NCBI GenBank assembly: GCA_963281155.1
Contig: CAUJLY010000001.1
Location: 3,658,001-3,722,000 of the forward strand
Direction: 5' to 3'
DNA length: 64,000 nt
From: Rhabditophanes sp. KR3021
Taxonomy: Eukaryota > Nematoda > Chromadorea > Rhabditida > Alloionematidae
Positions 46,299-60,218 of the stretch are shown piece after piece. The notes under the pieces were generated by a model that made no database searches, was not told where the DNA came from, and saw only the letters and a list, made by a program, of their open reading frames with translations. The position numbers and the translations under genes are program-made. Within the stretch, counting starts at the first letter, position 1. Each line of letters starts with the position of its first letter.

Positions 46299-46894
46299 AC
46301 TTTTAAATTTGATCGTTTGTTTAATAAATTGTTATACCTTACGAATCCATACAAATTGCCACAGTCTTTTCCAATGCATTTCCATCTTCCTTTTTTCGAA
46401 GGTTTGGATTTAAATGGATAGACAAATGAATTTTTGCATTTGTAACATAACCTCATTCCCCCATACACAGTTGGTGGGACTCTTGTTGCCTTTCCAATCG
46501 TCTTGCTAAATTTAGGCGTGAACTTTTTAACCGCATTATGCTGTTCTTGCATAAATTCCTGATTGGTGACGGTGTCTCTTACCTTCTGGTACAATTTAAA
46601 AGAATTTTTGAACATGGTCTCAATACAGGAGGGAAAGCCATGAAAATTTGCTTCCTTGAAGACAGGTCGTGCAAATTCGGAGTAGTTTGTGTCGTCGTCT
46701 TGTATTTCGTGATAAAATGACACATTCAAAGAACAATCTTTCCTTGGCCTGCCAACTGGTCTTTTTGGTCTGCCAAATGAAAAGTTCTTCTTGCAGCAAA
46801 GAAAGAGCATCGCTTGGTGATTGACTTTCTTTATTTCATCTTCAAGAAGTCTTTTAAGTCTTATTGGATCCTTGTATAGTGGCACTTCGCACAT
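46280..46894 (-). CDS. AT-hook plus zinc-ribbon-like protein, unidentified
   Basis: Single frame of 204 codons from ATG 46894. Residues 40-52 contain an AT-hook core (RPKRPVGRPRKD, G-R-P). The C-terminal part has LCYKCKNSF and WKCIGKDCGNLYG, a CxxC...CxxxxC pair that could bind zinc. The two together suggest a DNA-binding protein. It ends 18 nt inside the neighbouring GIY-YIG frame on the other strand. It may be a transposon-borne ORF or an orphan gene; no relative recognised. Confidence 0.5.
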   Translation of the reverse strand: MCEVPLYKDPIRLKRLLEDEIKKVNHQAMLFLCCKKNFSFGRPKRPVGRPRKDCSLNVSFYHEIQDDDTNYSEFARPVFKEANFHGFPSCIETMFKNSFKLYQKVRDTVTNQEFMQEQHNAVKKFTPKFSKTIGKATRVPPTVYGGMRLCYKCKNSFVYPFKSKPSKKGRWKCIGKDCGNLYGFVRYNNLLNKRSNLKVYKNRK

Positions 46895-47217
46895 TTTGAA
46901 ATGATAAAAAATACAAAATGACGTTGATCACATTTCCCCAACTCTGTTTCCACATTACCAACTTTTCTTTCCGTGATGAAATTTCCAAATGCTGGTATAC
47001 TATAAACTTTTAAATTTTTACAAGTGATTTAGTTTATACAAAATGATGAAAATGAGGACATTTATTAATATCAGATTTTATTGTTTTTATATATAAAATA
47101 ATTAAAGATTTTTAAATATATGATATTGGAATGAGTTTAAATTTGCAATAATTAAAAAATTAATACTATGATATAATAAGTGATTATTGACATAAAACAT
47201 TATTTGGGTAGTTTCGT
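46895..47217. other. Intergenic, no gene seen
   Basis: AT-rich; could contain the missing first exon of the gene ending at 44561, but I cannot identify it. Confidence 0.3.
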
Positions 47218-48384
47218 TTAAATGTAACTGGCTTCTGAAGACATTCCGTCATTTCTTCTGAGTCCTTGAAAAGGTTGGGGTAATCTTGGAGGAGGTGGTC
47301 TGATAAACTTAAGTTCTTCTAAATTAGTCATGCGATTACTATGTAATGATTGAAGGGTAGAAGTATCAAAGTCAATTTCGTAGTTGTTCCCATTTTCAGT
47401 ATATGATGCAATTTTAGTTACCGAAGGATCAATTAGCATGTATGTTGGAACGAAATTGACTGTTTCAGAACGACCATCTTGATGAGATATTACGGAAATA
47501 TTTTTTGTATCATTCAATCCATTGTTTTTCGGGCTTTTTCTTCCATAACAAACGACCAAAGTAATAAATATTCCAATCGCCCAAATCGTCAAAATGACAA
47601 AGAGACTTATGGCAAGTATGTTGAGTGACTTATCTTGGAAGAGTTGAGGGAACCAAGAGATGGTACCTGGACAGGACACGACATTCGATTGTGTTGAGAG
47701 ATCAATTCCATTTTTTGAAAAGTATATCTTATTTTCAACTCGAACAGGTACTTGGTCATAGCATACATCGTTGATTTTTTTTGATCTTATAATATCAGAT
47801 GGATCGATGACAGTGCAAGAGTAAATGTAAACGACTCCATTTTTAATTTCTCCATCAATATTGTCTGATCCAACAAGGTCCCTCAAGAAGTTCCTGCGTC
47901 GTTCAGGAGTCGAAACGGGCCAAGCAGAAATAATTTTTTTTTGCTTATCACAAATTTTGCTCACAATGTTGATGGCTTCTCTCTTATACCTTTCTTTGGT
48001 GTCAGCATTAATGTTGCGGAAGTCATCTCCGAATGTAGGTATGACCCATAAGTTGTTTCCGGCATAAGTTGATTTTGACCGTAAGCAATCAGGAATAAGA
48101 GAGTGGGCGCTGAACATGTGCATTTTCTTTGTATTATCAGCAGTAATTATTCTTTTGTTGGAAATGTAAGCTAATTCTTGGCGGAAGGTACATTCATTCA
48201 GGATAAAGTTGTATTTAACCAAGTTCACAATTTGTAAAGTAAAATCTTCATTCGAATCAAATTCGCAGGCAAAGTCTGGGGTGTAATACTTCTGTTCGTG
48301 ATTCCCATGTTCACAATCTTGGAAACAATTGATCGACGCGAAGGTAGTAAATAATGTTAATGAAAATGGTATAAATAAATACAT
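47218..48384 (-). CDS. Type I membrane glycoprotein-like protein, possibly env-derived
   Basis: Single exon, 388 residues. An N-terminal signal peptide (FIPFSLTLFTTFASINC) is followed by an ectodomain of about 250 residues with some ten cysteines. A hydrophobic helix comes at about 275-298 (ILAISLFVILTIWAIGIFIT), then a 90-residue polar cytosolic tail ending in a Pro-rich stretch (IRPPPPRLPQPF). Before the helix, CYDQVPVRV then FSKNGIDL and VVSCPG recalls the conserved C-x-x-x-P-V region of some viral-type envelope glycoproteins carried by invertebrate retroelements and chuvirus-related insertions. That likeness is by eye and weak; a lineage-specific receptor is equally possible. No fusion peptide or cleavage site is evident. 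The frame is intact and no pol genes are nearby. Confidence 0.45.
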   Translation of the reverse strand: MYLFIPFSLTLFTTFASINCFQDCEHGNHEQKYYTPDFACEFDSNEDFTLQIVNLVKYNFILNECTFRQELAYISNKRIITADNTKKMHMFSAHSLIPDCLRSKSTYAGNNLWVIPTFGDDFRNINADTKERYKREAINIVSKICDKQKKIISAWPVSTPERRRNFLRDLVGSDNIDGEIKNGVVYIYSCTVIDPSDIIRSKKINDVCYDQVPVRVENKIYFSKNGIDLSTQSNVVSCPGTISWFPQLFQDKSLNILAISLFVILTIWAIGIFITLVVCYGRKSPKNNGLNDTKNISVISHQDGRSETVNFVPTYMLIDPSVTKIASYTENGNNYEIDFDTSTLQSLHSNRMTNLEELKFIRPPPPRLPQPFQGLRRNDGMSSEASYI

Positions 48385-48745
48385 AATGTTATGATTACTA
48401 ATAGTGTCTTATAGACTGATGTAGTGGGATAATAGTAAAGGAACTAAGAACCTATCTTCTCCAAAACAATGATATCTTTCTCTTTGGAACATGCTTTAAA
48501 AAAAGAGGCTTGATATAAAAAGAGTTGGCGCGCAATCATATCATTTAAACCTCGACTTACATATGATGCCCACATATACCCTTTTGATTTAAAATAGTCA
48601 TCACAAATTGTAAAATGAGATCACAAAAGTAATCGTTTTTATTAAGTTAAGATAATTATAAATAATACAATACTTTTTTAAATGATTTTTAGCACACATC
48701 TGTATCTTTTTGTAATATATCATTTTAATTTAATTATTTAGTAAT

Positions 48746-49341
48746 ATGAATACAGACCTAAACGATGAAGACTTAGCTCAAGGATATTCATACAGTTCAG
48801 AAGTGTATGTATTGAATGCAAATACATTTGAAGTTGTTGGTACCTTTTAGCCTCAAATCCCATCGTTTCAGCTGTCTTTTCACAAACAAATGGGGAAGAA
48901 TCGTATGGCCTGACAGGAACAGGGTCAGTCTATTATTGGAATTTAACCAAAAAGGGGGATCAACATGTGTTCGGAGACAAAGGATGTGTTAAGGGAAGTG
49001 TATTAGCCATTTCACCTAATGATCAATTTTTGGCTGTTGGCTCAAATACGGGTTTTGTTAATGTTTACTCTGCTACGACTGTTAAAAATTGCGAATTTGG
49101 AGATGTTCCTGGATCTATTTACTCTATCTCTAACCTTGTGACTGATGCTAATGTAATTGTTTTTGATAAATTTCAAAAGTTATGGCCTATGGATCAAAAG
49201 ACAAACCCATGGCTTTTAGGTTGTTTAATGTAGCTTATGGGTCTACTTTTGACAATTTTTCACACGTTTTCGAAATGAAGTCAACTGATAAGGTTATGTC
49301 AATTGCCTTTCACCTAACACTGTTTTTTTTGTGTTGGTAGT
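48746..49341 (+). pseudogene. Broken UTP18-like WD-repeat fragment
   Basis: Three overlapping frames together follow UTP18, a WD40 protein of the U3 snoRNP/SSU processome: SEVYVLNANTFEVVGTF; then in a second frame (about 48854-49170) GTGSVYYWNLTKK, FGDKGCVKGSVLAISP and FLAVGSNTGFVNVYS; then in a third frame SKVMAYGSKDKPMAFRLF and FDNFSHVFEMKSTDKVMS. Slips of one base occur at about 48848 (a TTTT run) and about 49173 (AAATTT). It covers only three or four blades of the C-terminal propeller and lacks the usual N-terminus and last blade. It is either a truncated pseudogene or part of a gene damaged by base errors and exons I cannot find. Confidence 0.6.
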
Positions 49342-49675
49342 CATATCTAACTAATTCCGAATTCCTATCCATTATTTAATTTAGTATACATCTTTTTTTA
49401 AATTAGTAAGTGTTTGATAAACATTTTATCCCACTTCTTTTGAATGGATCATTGACTTAACAGCAAACTAATGTTGTTAGACAACTTTGTTGTCATGTAT
49501 TTATATGCATCTTACCAAACTTCTTTTTAGTAGTATAATTTATGCACAGCTTCCACCTACATTATTATCTAACAAACCAATTTCATAATAACTTTCTCTT
49601 ATCATTACAGGAAGTTCATAGTATGCTAACAAATTGACCCAATCAGTTGTTGTTATATTATTTAAATCTCAAGGT

Positions 49676-50984
49676 ATGAAAATTGAAAAATCATTCCTGC
49701 ACATCCTTTTAGTCACGATGGTTGCTATGGCAATTTGTCTTTTAATTACATTCCACTATGTAGATATGACAATGCGTTTACCAGAACAAGATATGTCTAC
49801 CACGGAAATTATTGAATATTACGGATATCCAGCTGAAAGCATACGGGTCAAGACTGATGATGGATATATTTTGGAAATGCACCGGATTCCTTTTGGTAAA
49901 AATAAAGATCCGTTGCAAAATAATATAACGAAGCCAATCGTTTTCTTGCAACACGGTCTACTTGCTGCGTCAAGCGATTTTGTATTGAATTTACCTAGTA
50001 ACTCGTTAGCATTTTTGCTGGCTGATCAAAATTTTGATGTTTGGCTTGGTAATATGAGAGGAAATTTATATTCTCGCAAACATGACTCTGATCCCGTCTT
50101 TTCAAAGAAATTTTGGTCATTTACATGGGATGAGATGGCGAAGTATGATTTAGAAGCAATGGTTGATGCTGTTTTGGATATTACCAACCAAAAAAAGTTA
50201 TATTACATTGGTCATTCGCAAGGAACAATGACATTATTTGGTAAATTGTCCGACGATATGTTGTTCAATGCTAAAATTGAAAAGTTTTTTGCATTAGCAC
50301 CGGTTGCCCGAGTTGGCCACATCAAAGGATTAATTCACACTATTGGAACTGTTTTATTACCTCATATAAGTGTATGTTTATTATTGCTACCATTTTTAAA
50401 AATAGTTTTAGTTAATTGAAAAGATTTTCGGATCATTGGAATTTCTGCCATCAGCGTGGTACATTAAATTGTCCTCTCGGATATTTTGCCCATCTACTTT
50501 TACCAATCCACTATGTACACAAATTCTTTTTCTAATCGGAGGTCCCGAAAGTAATCAAATGAATTTTACAAGATTACCAGTTTATCTATCACACAGTCCT
50601 GCCGGAACATCAACAGCTAATATAATTCACTGGGGGCAAATGGTTGCTAGCGGAAAATGTCAAAAATACGATTATGGTTCCTCTGAAAAGAATGTATTGC
50701 ATTATGGTCAAGAACTTCCTCCTGAATACGATTTAACAAAGATTGAAACGGATGTTTACCTGTATTGGAGTGAGACTGACTGGTTAGCTGACTCCATAGA
50801 TGTACATGAAGGAATTCTAAGTAAGATTCCCCCAAAATACATTAAACTCAGTTCAAAATTAACAGATTTTAACCATTTCGATTTCATTTATGGTCTAAGA
50901 GCAAAGAAAGAAATATATGAGCCAATAATTAATATAATAAACCAAAACGAGTATAAGAAAAGAAACAAAATTTATGTTTCTTAG
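49676..50984 (+). CDS. Acid lipase (LIPA/gastric lipase family), membrane-anchored
   Basis: Exons 49676-50371 and 50412-50984 join in phase over a 40-nt intron, 422 residues (family about 400). After an N-terminal hydrophobic anchor or signal (HILLVTMVAMAICLLITF) come the partial AB-hydrolase lid region (MSTTEIIEYYGYPAESI), the oxyanion region FLQHGLLAASSDFV, the nucleophile motif YYIGHSQGTM (GHSQG), Asp in LYWSETDWLAD and His in FNHFDFIYGL. It hydrolyses triglycerides or cholesteryl esters, usually in lysosomes or secreted. The strong N-terminal helix could be an uncleaved anchor. The start follows a spliced-looking region (CATTACAG at about 49610). Confidence 0.9.
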
Positions 50985-51180
50985 TTGAATTGTTATTGAT
51001 AAATTACTTTAAATAAATGTGTTATTTTGCAGTAGTTAATTTAGCTTGATTTATATTTAACTGTTAATTTAGTTTCAACAAAGCTCATTTTTGATTAGAA
51101 AAAGGTGATTAATATGACGTTTTTATTCAACAAACGAACAACAAATAACAAAAGCCATTCCTTAAAATAGAATTATATAT

Positions 51181-51667
51181 TTAAGAACGTGGTCTTTCTT
51201 TCTTTCCGGTGAACAAAGCATGGAGTGATACATTGGCAACCTTGACGATCTTGAAACGGACTCCTGGAATATCTCCTACGGCATGCCCGGAACGACCGAA
51301 TCCAGATACGAGAACTTCGTCATTTTCCTAAAATAGGTAGGAGTGTTAGAATCATAATACAATAATAGTATATTCAACTTACTTCAATAAAGTTCAAGCA
51401 ACCATCATTTGGTACGAAAGCGGTGATTTTCTTGGAGTTCTTGATCAATTGAACACGAACGCACTTACGAATAGCAGAGTTAGGCTGTTTAGCTTCGACT
51501 CCGATTTTTTCGACGACGATTCCTTTGGCAGCACAAGCTCCACCGAATGGATCGGACTTCCATCTAGTTCCGATATGAGCCTTCTTGAATCTCTTATCCA
51601 TCCATCTTTGTTCACGTCTGTGATTACGAAGCTTACGTGCGGTACAGATTCCCTTAGCCTTTCCCAT
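51181..51667 (-). CDS. RPS23: 40S ribosomal protein S23
   Basis: Exons 51667-51383 and 51327-51181 join in phase over a 55-nt intron to 143 residues, the exact length in animals. Hallmarks: [36 protein letters not shown] around the hydroxylated proline (PNSA), [18 protein letters not shown] and the tail GKKERPRS. It is a decoding-centre protein (uS12). An ATTTTCATTTTAG acceptor-like site lies 12 nt before the ATG. Confidence 0.98.
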
Positions 51668-54747
<3,080 letters not shown>

Positions 54748-54949
54748 TTTAAATGTCTTTATTTATAACTATATCAATTAATATTTTTTCGCTCTTTTAC
54801 AAATGATGTATCATTTTTCCTTACATTTATGTATTTAAATAAACAAATGTAATAAATCACACAAATTTTATCCTTCAAAAAATAACAGCATAAATGCTTT
54901 ACCAATGAAAATGATGAGTTATTACGGTAAATTAGTAGTTTGAAAGCAC

Positions 54950-55312
54950 GAAATCACAAGTTAAAGTCAAAAATAGCTTGTTTAACATCAAGACTTGCAC
55001 ATAAGGTTGAAACGTTTGTGTTGCTTTCAAAATTGTGTAAAGAGCTGGAGCCTGGTTTGCAAAAGAATAAAAAAGAGATTTGATGTTCTTAAAACATTCA
55101 ATATCAACAAAGAGATCTCAAAGAATGTTTGTGAGCATTTGCCAAGAAGGTTATCAAAAATACATGGTAAAGAGTTCATCAATGAAGCGCTGACAAATGA
55201 GGAAACAACTGAATTCCTTCTCTCACTAATCATTACTCAAAAGAATTTGAATTATTGTATCAATTACTCCGCTCATACAATATTAAAGTTCCATTTGCCC
55301 CATAGGAAGTAA
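54950..55312 (+). pseudogene. Coding-like fragment, two frames, unidentified
   Basis: Frame one (about 54940-55080) reads a leucine-zipper-like LKARNHKLKSKIACLTSRL then KLCKELEPGLQKNKK. A shift then leads to the ATG-less frame ending 55312 (FDVLKTFNINKEISKNV, FLLSLIITQKNLN, SAHTILKFHLP). The two together look like one broken protein with a coiled coil followed by helices, perhaps transposon-derived. No family recognised. Confidence 0.4.
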
Positions 55313-55589
55313 AGGGAGGCAGACAACTAAGTTTTACCTCCAACCACAAGTCAGCCATGATAATAGTTCATAATTTAACTATTTATAGCATAAATATACC
55401 ATAAATTACTGATATTAGACATGGTAGTACTTCACAGATACTGAATAAATATTATTTGTTTTAATAGTCTATTTTAATTTAGATCATGATAATTGAGCAT
55501 GACAGTGACATTATAGACTATGAAATACTGCCTCTTTAATAAGTATCATTTTATCAAAAACGAACGACATACAGCTGAACAATATCACT

Positions 55590-56307
55590 TTATTTTACAC
55601 TATGTAAAAAATTACCAATCCCGACATTACTGCGATAACTGAAAATATTTGGATACAAAGAATTAATATTGCCATAGATATGATGGGCAACTTCGTGTAA
55701 CGTTATTCCCACAATCTTTGCAATTCCTGGATTTTGAAAAAAATGCAGATTATGATTTCCTGAGGTTGCTTTTGCATTGTAAAACATATAATGTTAGTAA
55801 TTATTCCATGCCGGTCCATTTTCAGATGAGCAAGAGCCATACGTCCTAATTTGAATTTTTGAGAAATCAACTCAGTGGAATATTCAAAATTGATTTGCAA
55901 TTCATGCATTTCTGACAAGTCCGATTTTGAGTACACAAACATTTCTGCATTATTGCGATCATAAATTTCCATAAAATCGTTTCTTTATTACGTCCAATAT
56001 TTGAAACAATCTCAAGATGGTCTCTTTAACAGCTAAATTTTCTATATCATTAGGAACGTTTTCGACATAAGTTAACATTTGATCGGCGTCATTTCTAAGT
56101 GACACACTAAATCCATCTGCCTTCAAAATTGATACTTCAGCATTAACTAACTCAGGTTTAGCATGCTTAATGTTTCCCAAGCGACATCGAGTTAAAATAT
56201 TATAAAATAGAATTAAAATGATACTTTATTTCAAACATACAGTTTTCTCTTAAATTGATAGTTTCTTCACAAGCTTTTACGATAAAAATAAAAATAAATA
56301 ACTTCAT
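55590..56307 (-). pseudogene. Secreted zinc metalloprotease-like gene, broken
   Basis: ATG 56307 opens a signal-peptide exon (MKLFIFIFIVKAC) ending at a GTATGTTT donor. Downstream, three minus-strand frames succeed each other: ILKADGFSVSLRNDADQML and KETILRLFQILDVIKKR; IYDRNNAEMFVYSKSDLSEM; then FYNAKATSGNHN and VGITLHEVAHHIYGN. The last holds an HExxH zinc motif (HEVAH) preceded by G-I-T-L, as in zincins. No standard acceptor follows the signal exon, and single-base slips fall at about 55972 and 55790. Zincin is clear; the family (M35-like or other) is not. Probably a decayed secreted protease. Confidence 0.5.
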
Positions 56308-56463
56308 GGAAAATGATCTTAAACTCATTTATTTTGATAGATATACTCATAAAATTAGCAAAACATAGTATTCAAAACATCAAGCATCGTGGAACGATAA
56401 GATACAAAAACATAAATCGTTCAATTCCAAATATTCCACAATTGCTTATATTTATCACCATAA

Positions 56464-57000
56464 TTATATGCCAAAATTAGGTACGTTGTTAGCTATTTCA
56501 TTTTCTATTGCCCATTTACCGCTTGGTGATCTTCTGATACTGCTTCTGATTGAACTAAAAGGGTTTTTATTAAAACTTGATAATTGAGTTCCATCCCAAT
56601 TAAATTGAAACTTTCTACCTTTAAGTGGTTCATTAAATTCTCGAGTTGCAATTGAATCATCGTTATTTATGGGATCTATAATATTTGCATTGGTTAGATC
56701 ATCTGTGAAATCGACTGGATCTATAGTGCTAGCATCAATTAAAGGAGTTGAATCATCTATAATTCCATCGACGTCAGTTGCTGGATCTTCAGAAATTTCA
56801 TTAATATCAGGTACTGGATCCTCAATGATTTCATTAGTAGTAGGAATTGAGTCATCAATGTTAACCAAACCATTAGGATCAATCGAAATGTCTGCTGCAT
56901 TATCTTCCTGGAATTGTTTTATCTCATCAAATAATCTTCCTAGTGTTGCACCTGAAATAATACCAAATAGGGCGAAGAAACAAAATATGGCAGACTTCAT
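56464..57000 (-). CDS. Secreted acidic Asp/Ile-rich protein
   Basis: Single exon, 178 residues, with a clear signal peptide (MKSAIFCFFALFGIISGATL). Residues 35-120 repeat a loose acidic unit: DDSIPTTNEIIEDPVPD, DINEISEDPATD, DVDGIIDDSTPL, DASTIDPVDFTDD. The C-terminus is basic (SSIRSSIRRSPSGKW). No cysteines after the signal. Low-complexity secreted proteins of this kind can be matrix, cuticle or mucus components; function unknown. The plus-strand ORF over the same bases is a shadow. Confidence 0.6.
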   Translation of the reverse strand: MKSAIFCFFALFGIISGATLGRLFDEIKQFQEDNAADISIDPNGLVNIDDSIPTTNEIIEDPVPDINEISEDPATDVDGIIDDSTPLIDASTIDPVDFTDDLTNANIIDPINNDDSIATREFNEPLKGRKFQFNWDGTQLSSFNKNPFSSIRSSIRRSPSGKWAIENEIANNVPNFGI

Positions 57001-57191
57001 TTTAGTGGTATGACTTAAATATTATGTAAAACATTTTTTATACAAGCAATTTAATGTCATATTAATTATATTTGTAGTATTATTTAACATTACATCTTAG
57101 GATAATATTTACTTTCAATAAAACAATTTTATTTGATTATTAAAAGAAATAAAATATTACAAGGAATAAATATAATGACATATGTAAATAA

Positions 57192-57875
57192 TTAAGACAT
57201 ATTTCTGGACTTATTATCTCCAATGGGAAGGGGTAAATTGTCAAAACAAGTGTAATAGTCTATGAGTGAGTTCAAGTAGCAGCGATTATTGGATTGTTCA
57301 ATAGAACGTATTTTTTGCAATGTTTCCAAAACCCATTCTTTTGCATTTTCTGTGTTCAATTCATGAATATTAAGCGGAAATTTCGTGATATATTCCGATG
57401 ATTCTCCATTTATGCGGTATTGCTTTTTGACATACAAAGGAAGTTGGCGCCAATCCGCAGCATTGATATGCTGCTTATGTTTTTTAAAAACCTTGTCCAA
57501 AAAAGCATCTCCCGTCAAGTTCTCCATATATTCCAAATCAGCGGGTATGGCAAGGCGAGAAAATGGAAAACGATGCCAGCCATCATGATCCTGCTCGTAA
57601 TTTCCGTTCATCGTTTCAGTGTTCACAAGCCAATTACGAAGCTCATCGTCTATTTTATTTTTAACCGTAAATGACGTGATATTGTTATTCGTTCCGTCCC
57701 CAGCTTTCTTAAGAGTTGTTATTTTTGGTTCAGCAACGACCTCCATGTTGGGATTAAACAAAGCAATATCCTCTCTTTCTGTAGTAGCATCATCGTTTGC
57801 AACAATATCGTCAGGCTTGGATTCATATCCTTGGTCACTACAGCAACTGTCTTTGTTGCTAAATGTATCCATCAT
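57192..57875 (-). CDS. Unidentified protein, single exon
   Basis: 227 residues from ATG 57875 (MDTFSNKDSCCSDQGYESK). The N-terminal 75 residues are polar and acidic. The C-terminal 150 residues look folded: ELRNWLVNTETMNG, FSRLAIPADLEYMENL, AFLDKVFKKHKQHINA, WRQLPLYVKKQYRI, WVLETLQKIRSIEQ. Aromatic and charged spacing suggests an all-helical domain. No signal peptide or membrane helix. No family recognised. Confidence 0.5.
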   Translation of the reverse strand: MMDTFSNKDSCCSDQGYESKPDDIVANDDATTEREDIALFNPNMEVVAEPKITTLKKAGDGTNNNITSFTVKNKIDDELRNWLVNTETMNGNYEQDHDGWHRFPFSRLAIPADLEYMENLTGDAFLDKVFKKHKQHINAADWRQLPLYVKKQYRINGESSEYITKFPLNIHELNTENAKEWVLETLQKIRSIEQSNNRCYLNSLIDYYTCFDNLPLPIGDNKSRNMS

Positions 57876-57881
57876 TGACAA

Positions 57882-58306
57882 CTTATTTTCGAAGAATTAG
57901 TAAGTAAGTAGCAATTGTGTCAAACATTAAATGTATTTAAAAAGCTACGAGTTAATCAAAAAACAGGATTGGTAAGCTGATACCAATGAATGGAGTCTCA
58001 ATATGATTTATGATGCAACTGTAAATTGAACATGCATAAATTTATAAGTCTCACCATGTCATCACAATTATTACCATCACTTGTACAAAAGAAGAACAGA
58101 GTAAAATGTGTTCAAACACTATAAAGCGCTATGTCATTTTTAGTAACAATTAATATAATGGTGTAGTTATATTATTAAATAAAACCTTTACTCATAATAT
58201 TTGTATGGGACAAATAGATATATTAAAATGCCTGTTTGGCAATTAATACAGATTTATAATTTTGGTTTTAGTATAAATATTAAACATATAGTGGTGAAGA
58301 GAATGC
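57882..58306. other. Intergenic, no gene seen
   Basis: AT-rich; nothing supported. Confidence 0.35.
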
Positions 58307-59640
58307 TTAAAAAAGTTTGTTATGATTGTTAGCCATATAAACAAAAGTTCCAAGAGTCCATTCAATGTCACCGTGATTTAGTTTATTCAGTCTACGAAAA
58401 TTAAAAGTTGCTGGTTCAAAATGAAATCCACTAAAAAGTGTTGCTTGCTCATATGCTGATTTGAAGCAAAGATGATTTAATCTTTCCAGTGAATTCTGAA
58501 CAATAAACTTTCCCTTTTTATCATCTTCGATTGTCGCATGCCATATGTTATTGCAAAAATTACTTATGATTTCAATGAGCTTTGGATTACTAACATCTTC
58601 TGTTTTTTGATAAATTGAGTGAAAATAATCACTTAATACAGCAAGTGTAATATTTAATAAGTTCAGATCTGGACTGTTTGCAAGTTCAAAATAACAACTA
58701 CTTGATTTCATGCATTCTTGGTCTTCGTTATTCATTCTATTAATATACGATGATAAATAATCAACACATTTCTTCCATTTTCCAGTATCTTTTCGAATAA
58801 TATTTGAATTATCAGTAGCAGATAGTTGCAAGTCATTTGGAAGACAATTATCGTCACATGTTATCGGTACAGAAGTATCTGCAGATAAGATATGTAAACT
58901 AAGACACGATTTGATTAATTTCTTTTGATATGTGACATAAGCCGCATTTGATCCGTAGTTTGGAAAAGATTTTACAAATAGTCTGACCTTTCGAAAAGTT
59001 CGGAAACTGAATTCAACAACATTTTCAGAATTAAAGTCTTTAAATTTATCAGTCAATTCAAACGCAATTTGCAATGATGATCCCCATAGACTTCTTATTC
59101 TTGTCATAAAAATTACCTTTTGCGTAATTAGCACAAATCCATGCATAGACTCCTTCTGCATTGCCGCCAATTATTTTAATATGCTCTGGCTTGATGATAA
59201 ATCCAAATTTTTTCCAAATAATCGGTAACTGCTTCTTTAAAGAATCAAATATTCTATCCTGGTCTTTCTTGTCCAGCATTCTCATTCCGCCGTGACCAAA
59301 ATATAAACAGATGCTCCTTTTATTCTTTCCTCGCCAAATTTAGAGATAGCTTTTTGTATTAAGATTGATACTTGATGAATTGCCAGATTTGTATTGTTAA
59401 CAAAACTACTTAAACCTGGAGTTTCTACTTCTGTAAATTTGTCTATCTTTACAAACTGGATTCCATAACGATTTGAATGATCTAGATGATAAGCATGTAT
59501 TCTCATTCCACTTGAACCAGCGTCAATTATCAATGTCATTGGAGAATCTAAACAAATACTAGAAATTATACTATCATGTCAGTTTACCTGTGAATGCCTT
59601 AATATGTACTAATAAACTGGTGTAGAAAATAAATAAACAT
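58307..59640 (-). CDS. Secreted nucleoside diphosphatase (GDA1/CD39, ENTPD family), frame interrupted
   Basis: Exon 1 59640-59588 and exon 2 59547-58307. The five apyrase-conserved regions are in order: ACR1 IIDAGSSGMRIHAYH, ACR2 LVTA/GMRML, ACR3 GNAEGVYAWICANYAKG, ACR4 GSSLQIAFE and ACR5 HGDIEWTLGTF. There is no C-terminal helix, which fits the soluble ENTPD5/6 type of the secretory pathway. Three single-base slips interrupt the frame: in a T run of exon 1 (about 59625), at GGCGGAATG (about 59286; one G short) and at ATGGGGATC (about 59088; one G over). All lie in homopolymers, so sequence error is possible; otherwise the gene is a young pseudogene. Confidence 0.75.
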
Positions 59641-60218
59641 TATGCGAAGAATGTTAATTCAATGATAACGAGCAAGGATTCTTTTAAATGCCATTAAAAT
59701 GGTTATAACAGAAATGTATTTGTTCCTAATGAGGACAGTTTATCGTGAGAACATGATAAGACGTTTTGTATTAGATAAAATACACTCTTGCATATTATTC
59801 ATTTTTTCGCCTTAATAAATTGATATGTGTTTCAGTACTTTGTTAAGGTTATTATCAAATAATCCCACTACAAAATAAGGTGGATACTAATTTTTTGCAT
59901 GTTTACGAAAGTCTTTGAAAGAATTCAAAGTGGCCACATTCCAATGTTTCTTAAAACGATTATCAAATGCAATACATTACTTATTATGTGATCTTTAAAT
60001 TTTCAGTGCTTAATTAATTGTTTTATTTTATTATTCGTATAGTTTAATCATATACTCCATAAATAGTCATCTTATATGTTCCCACTCATTTTATGCACTT
60101 TTGATTTCTATTTATCTTGTATATGAATTGGGTATAATTGATTGTGCACTGACTCATTTAGACTTTATTACTTTTATTGAGCATAATTTGATGTATACAT
60201 ATTTATTTTAGTTTTCAC
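59641..60218. other. Intergenic, no gene seen
   Basis: AT-rich. Ends in a TTTATTTTAG acceptor-like sequence 8 nt before the dynein intermediate chain ATG. Confidence 0.4.
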
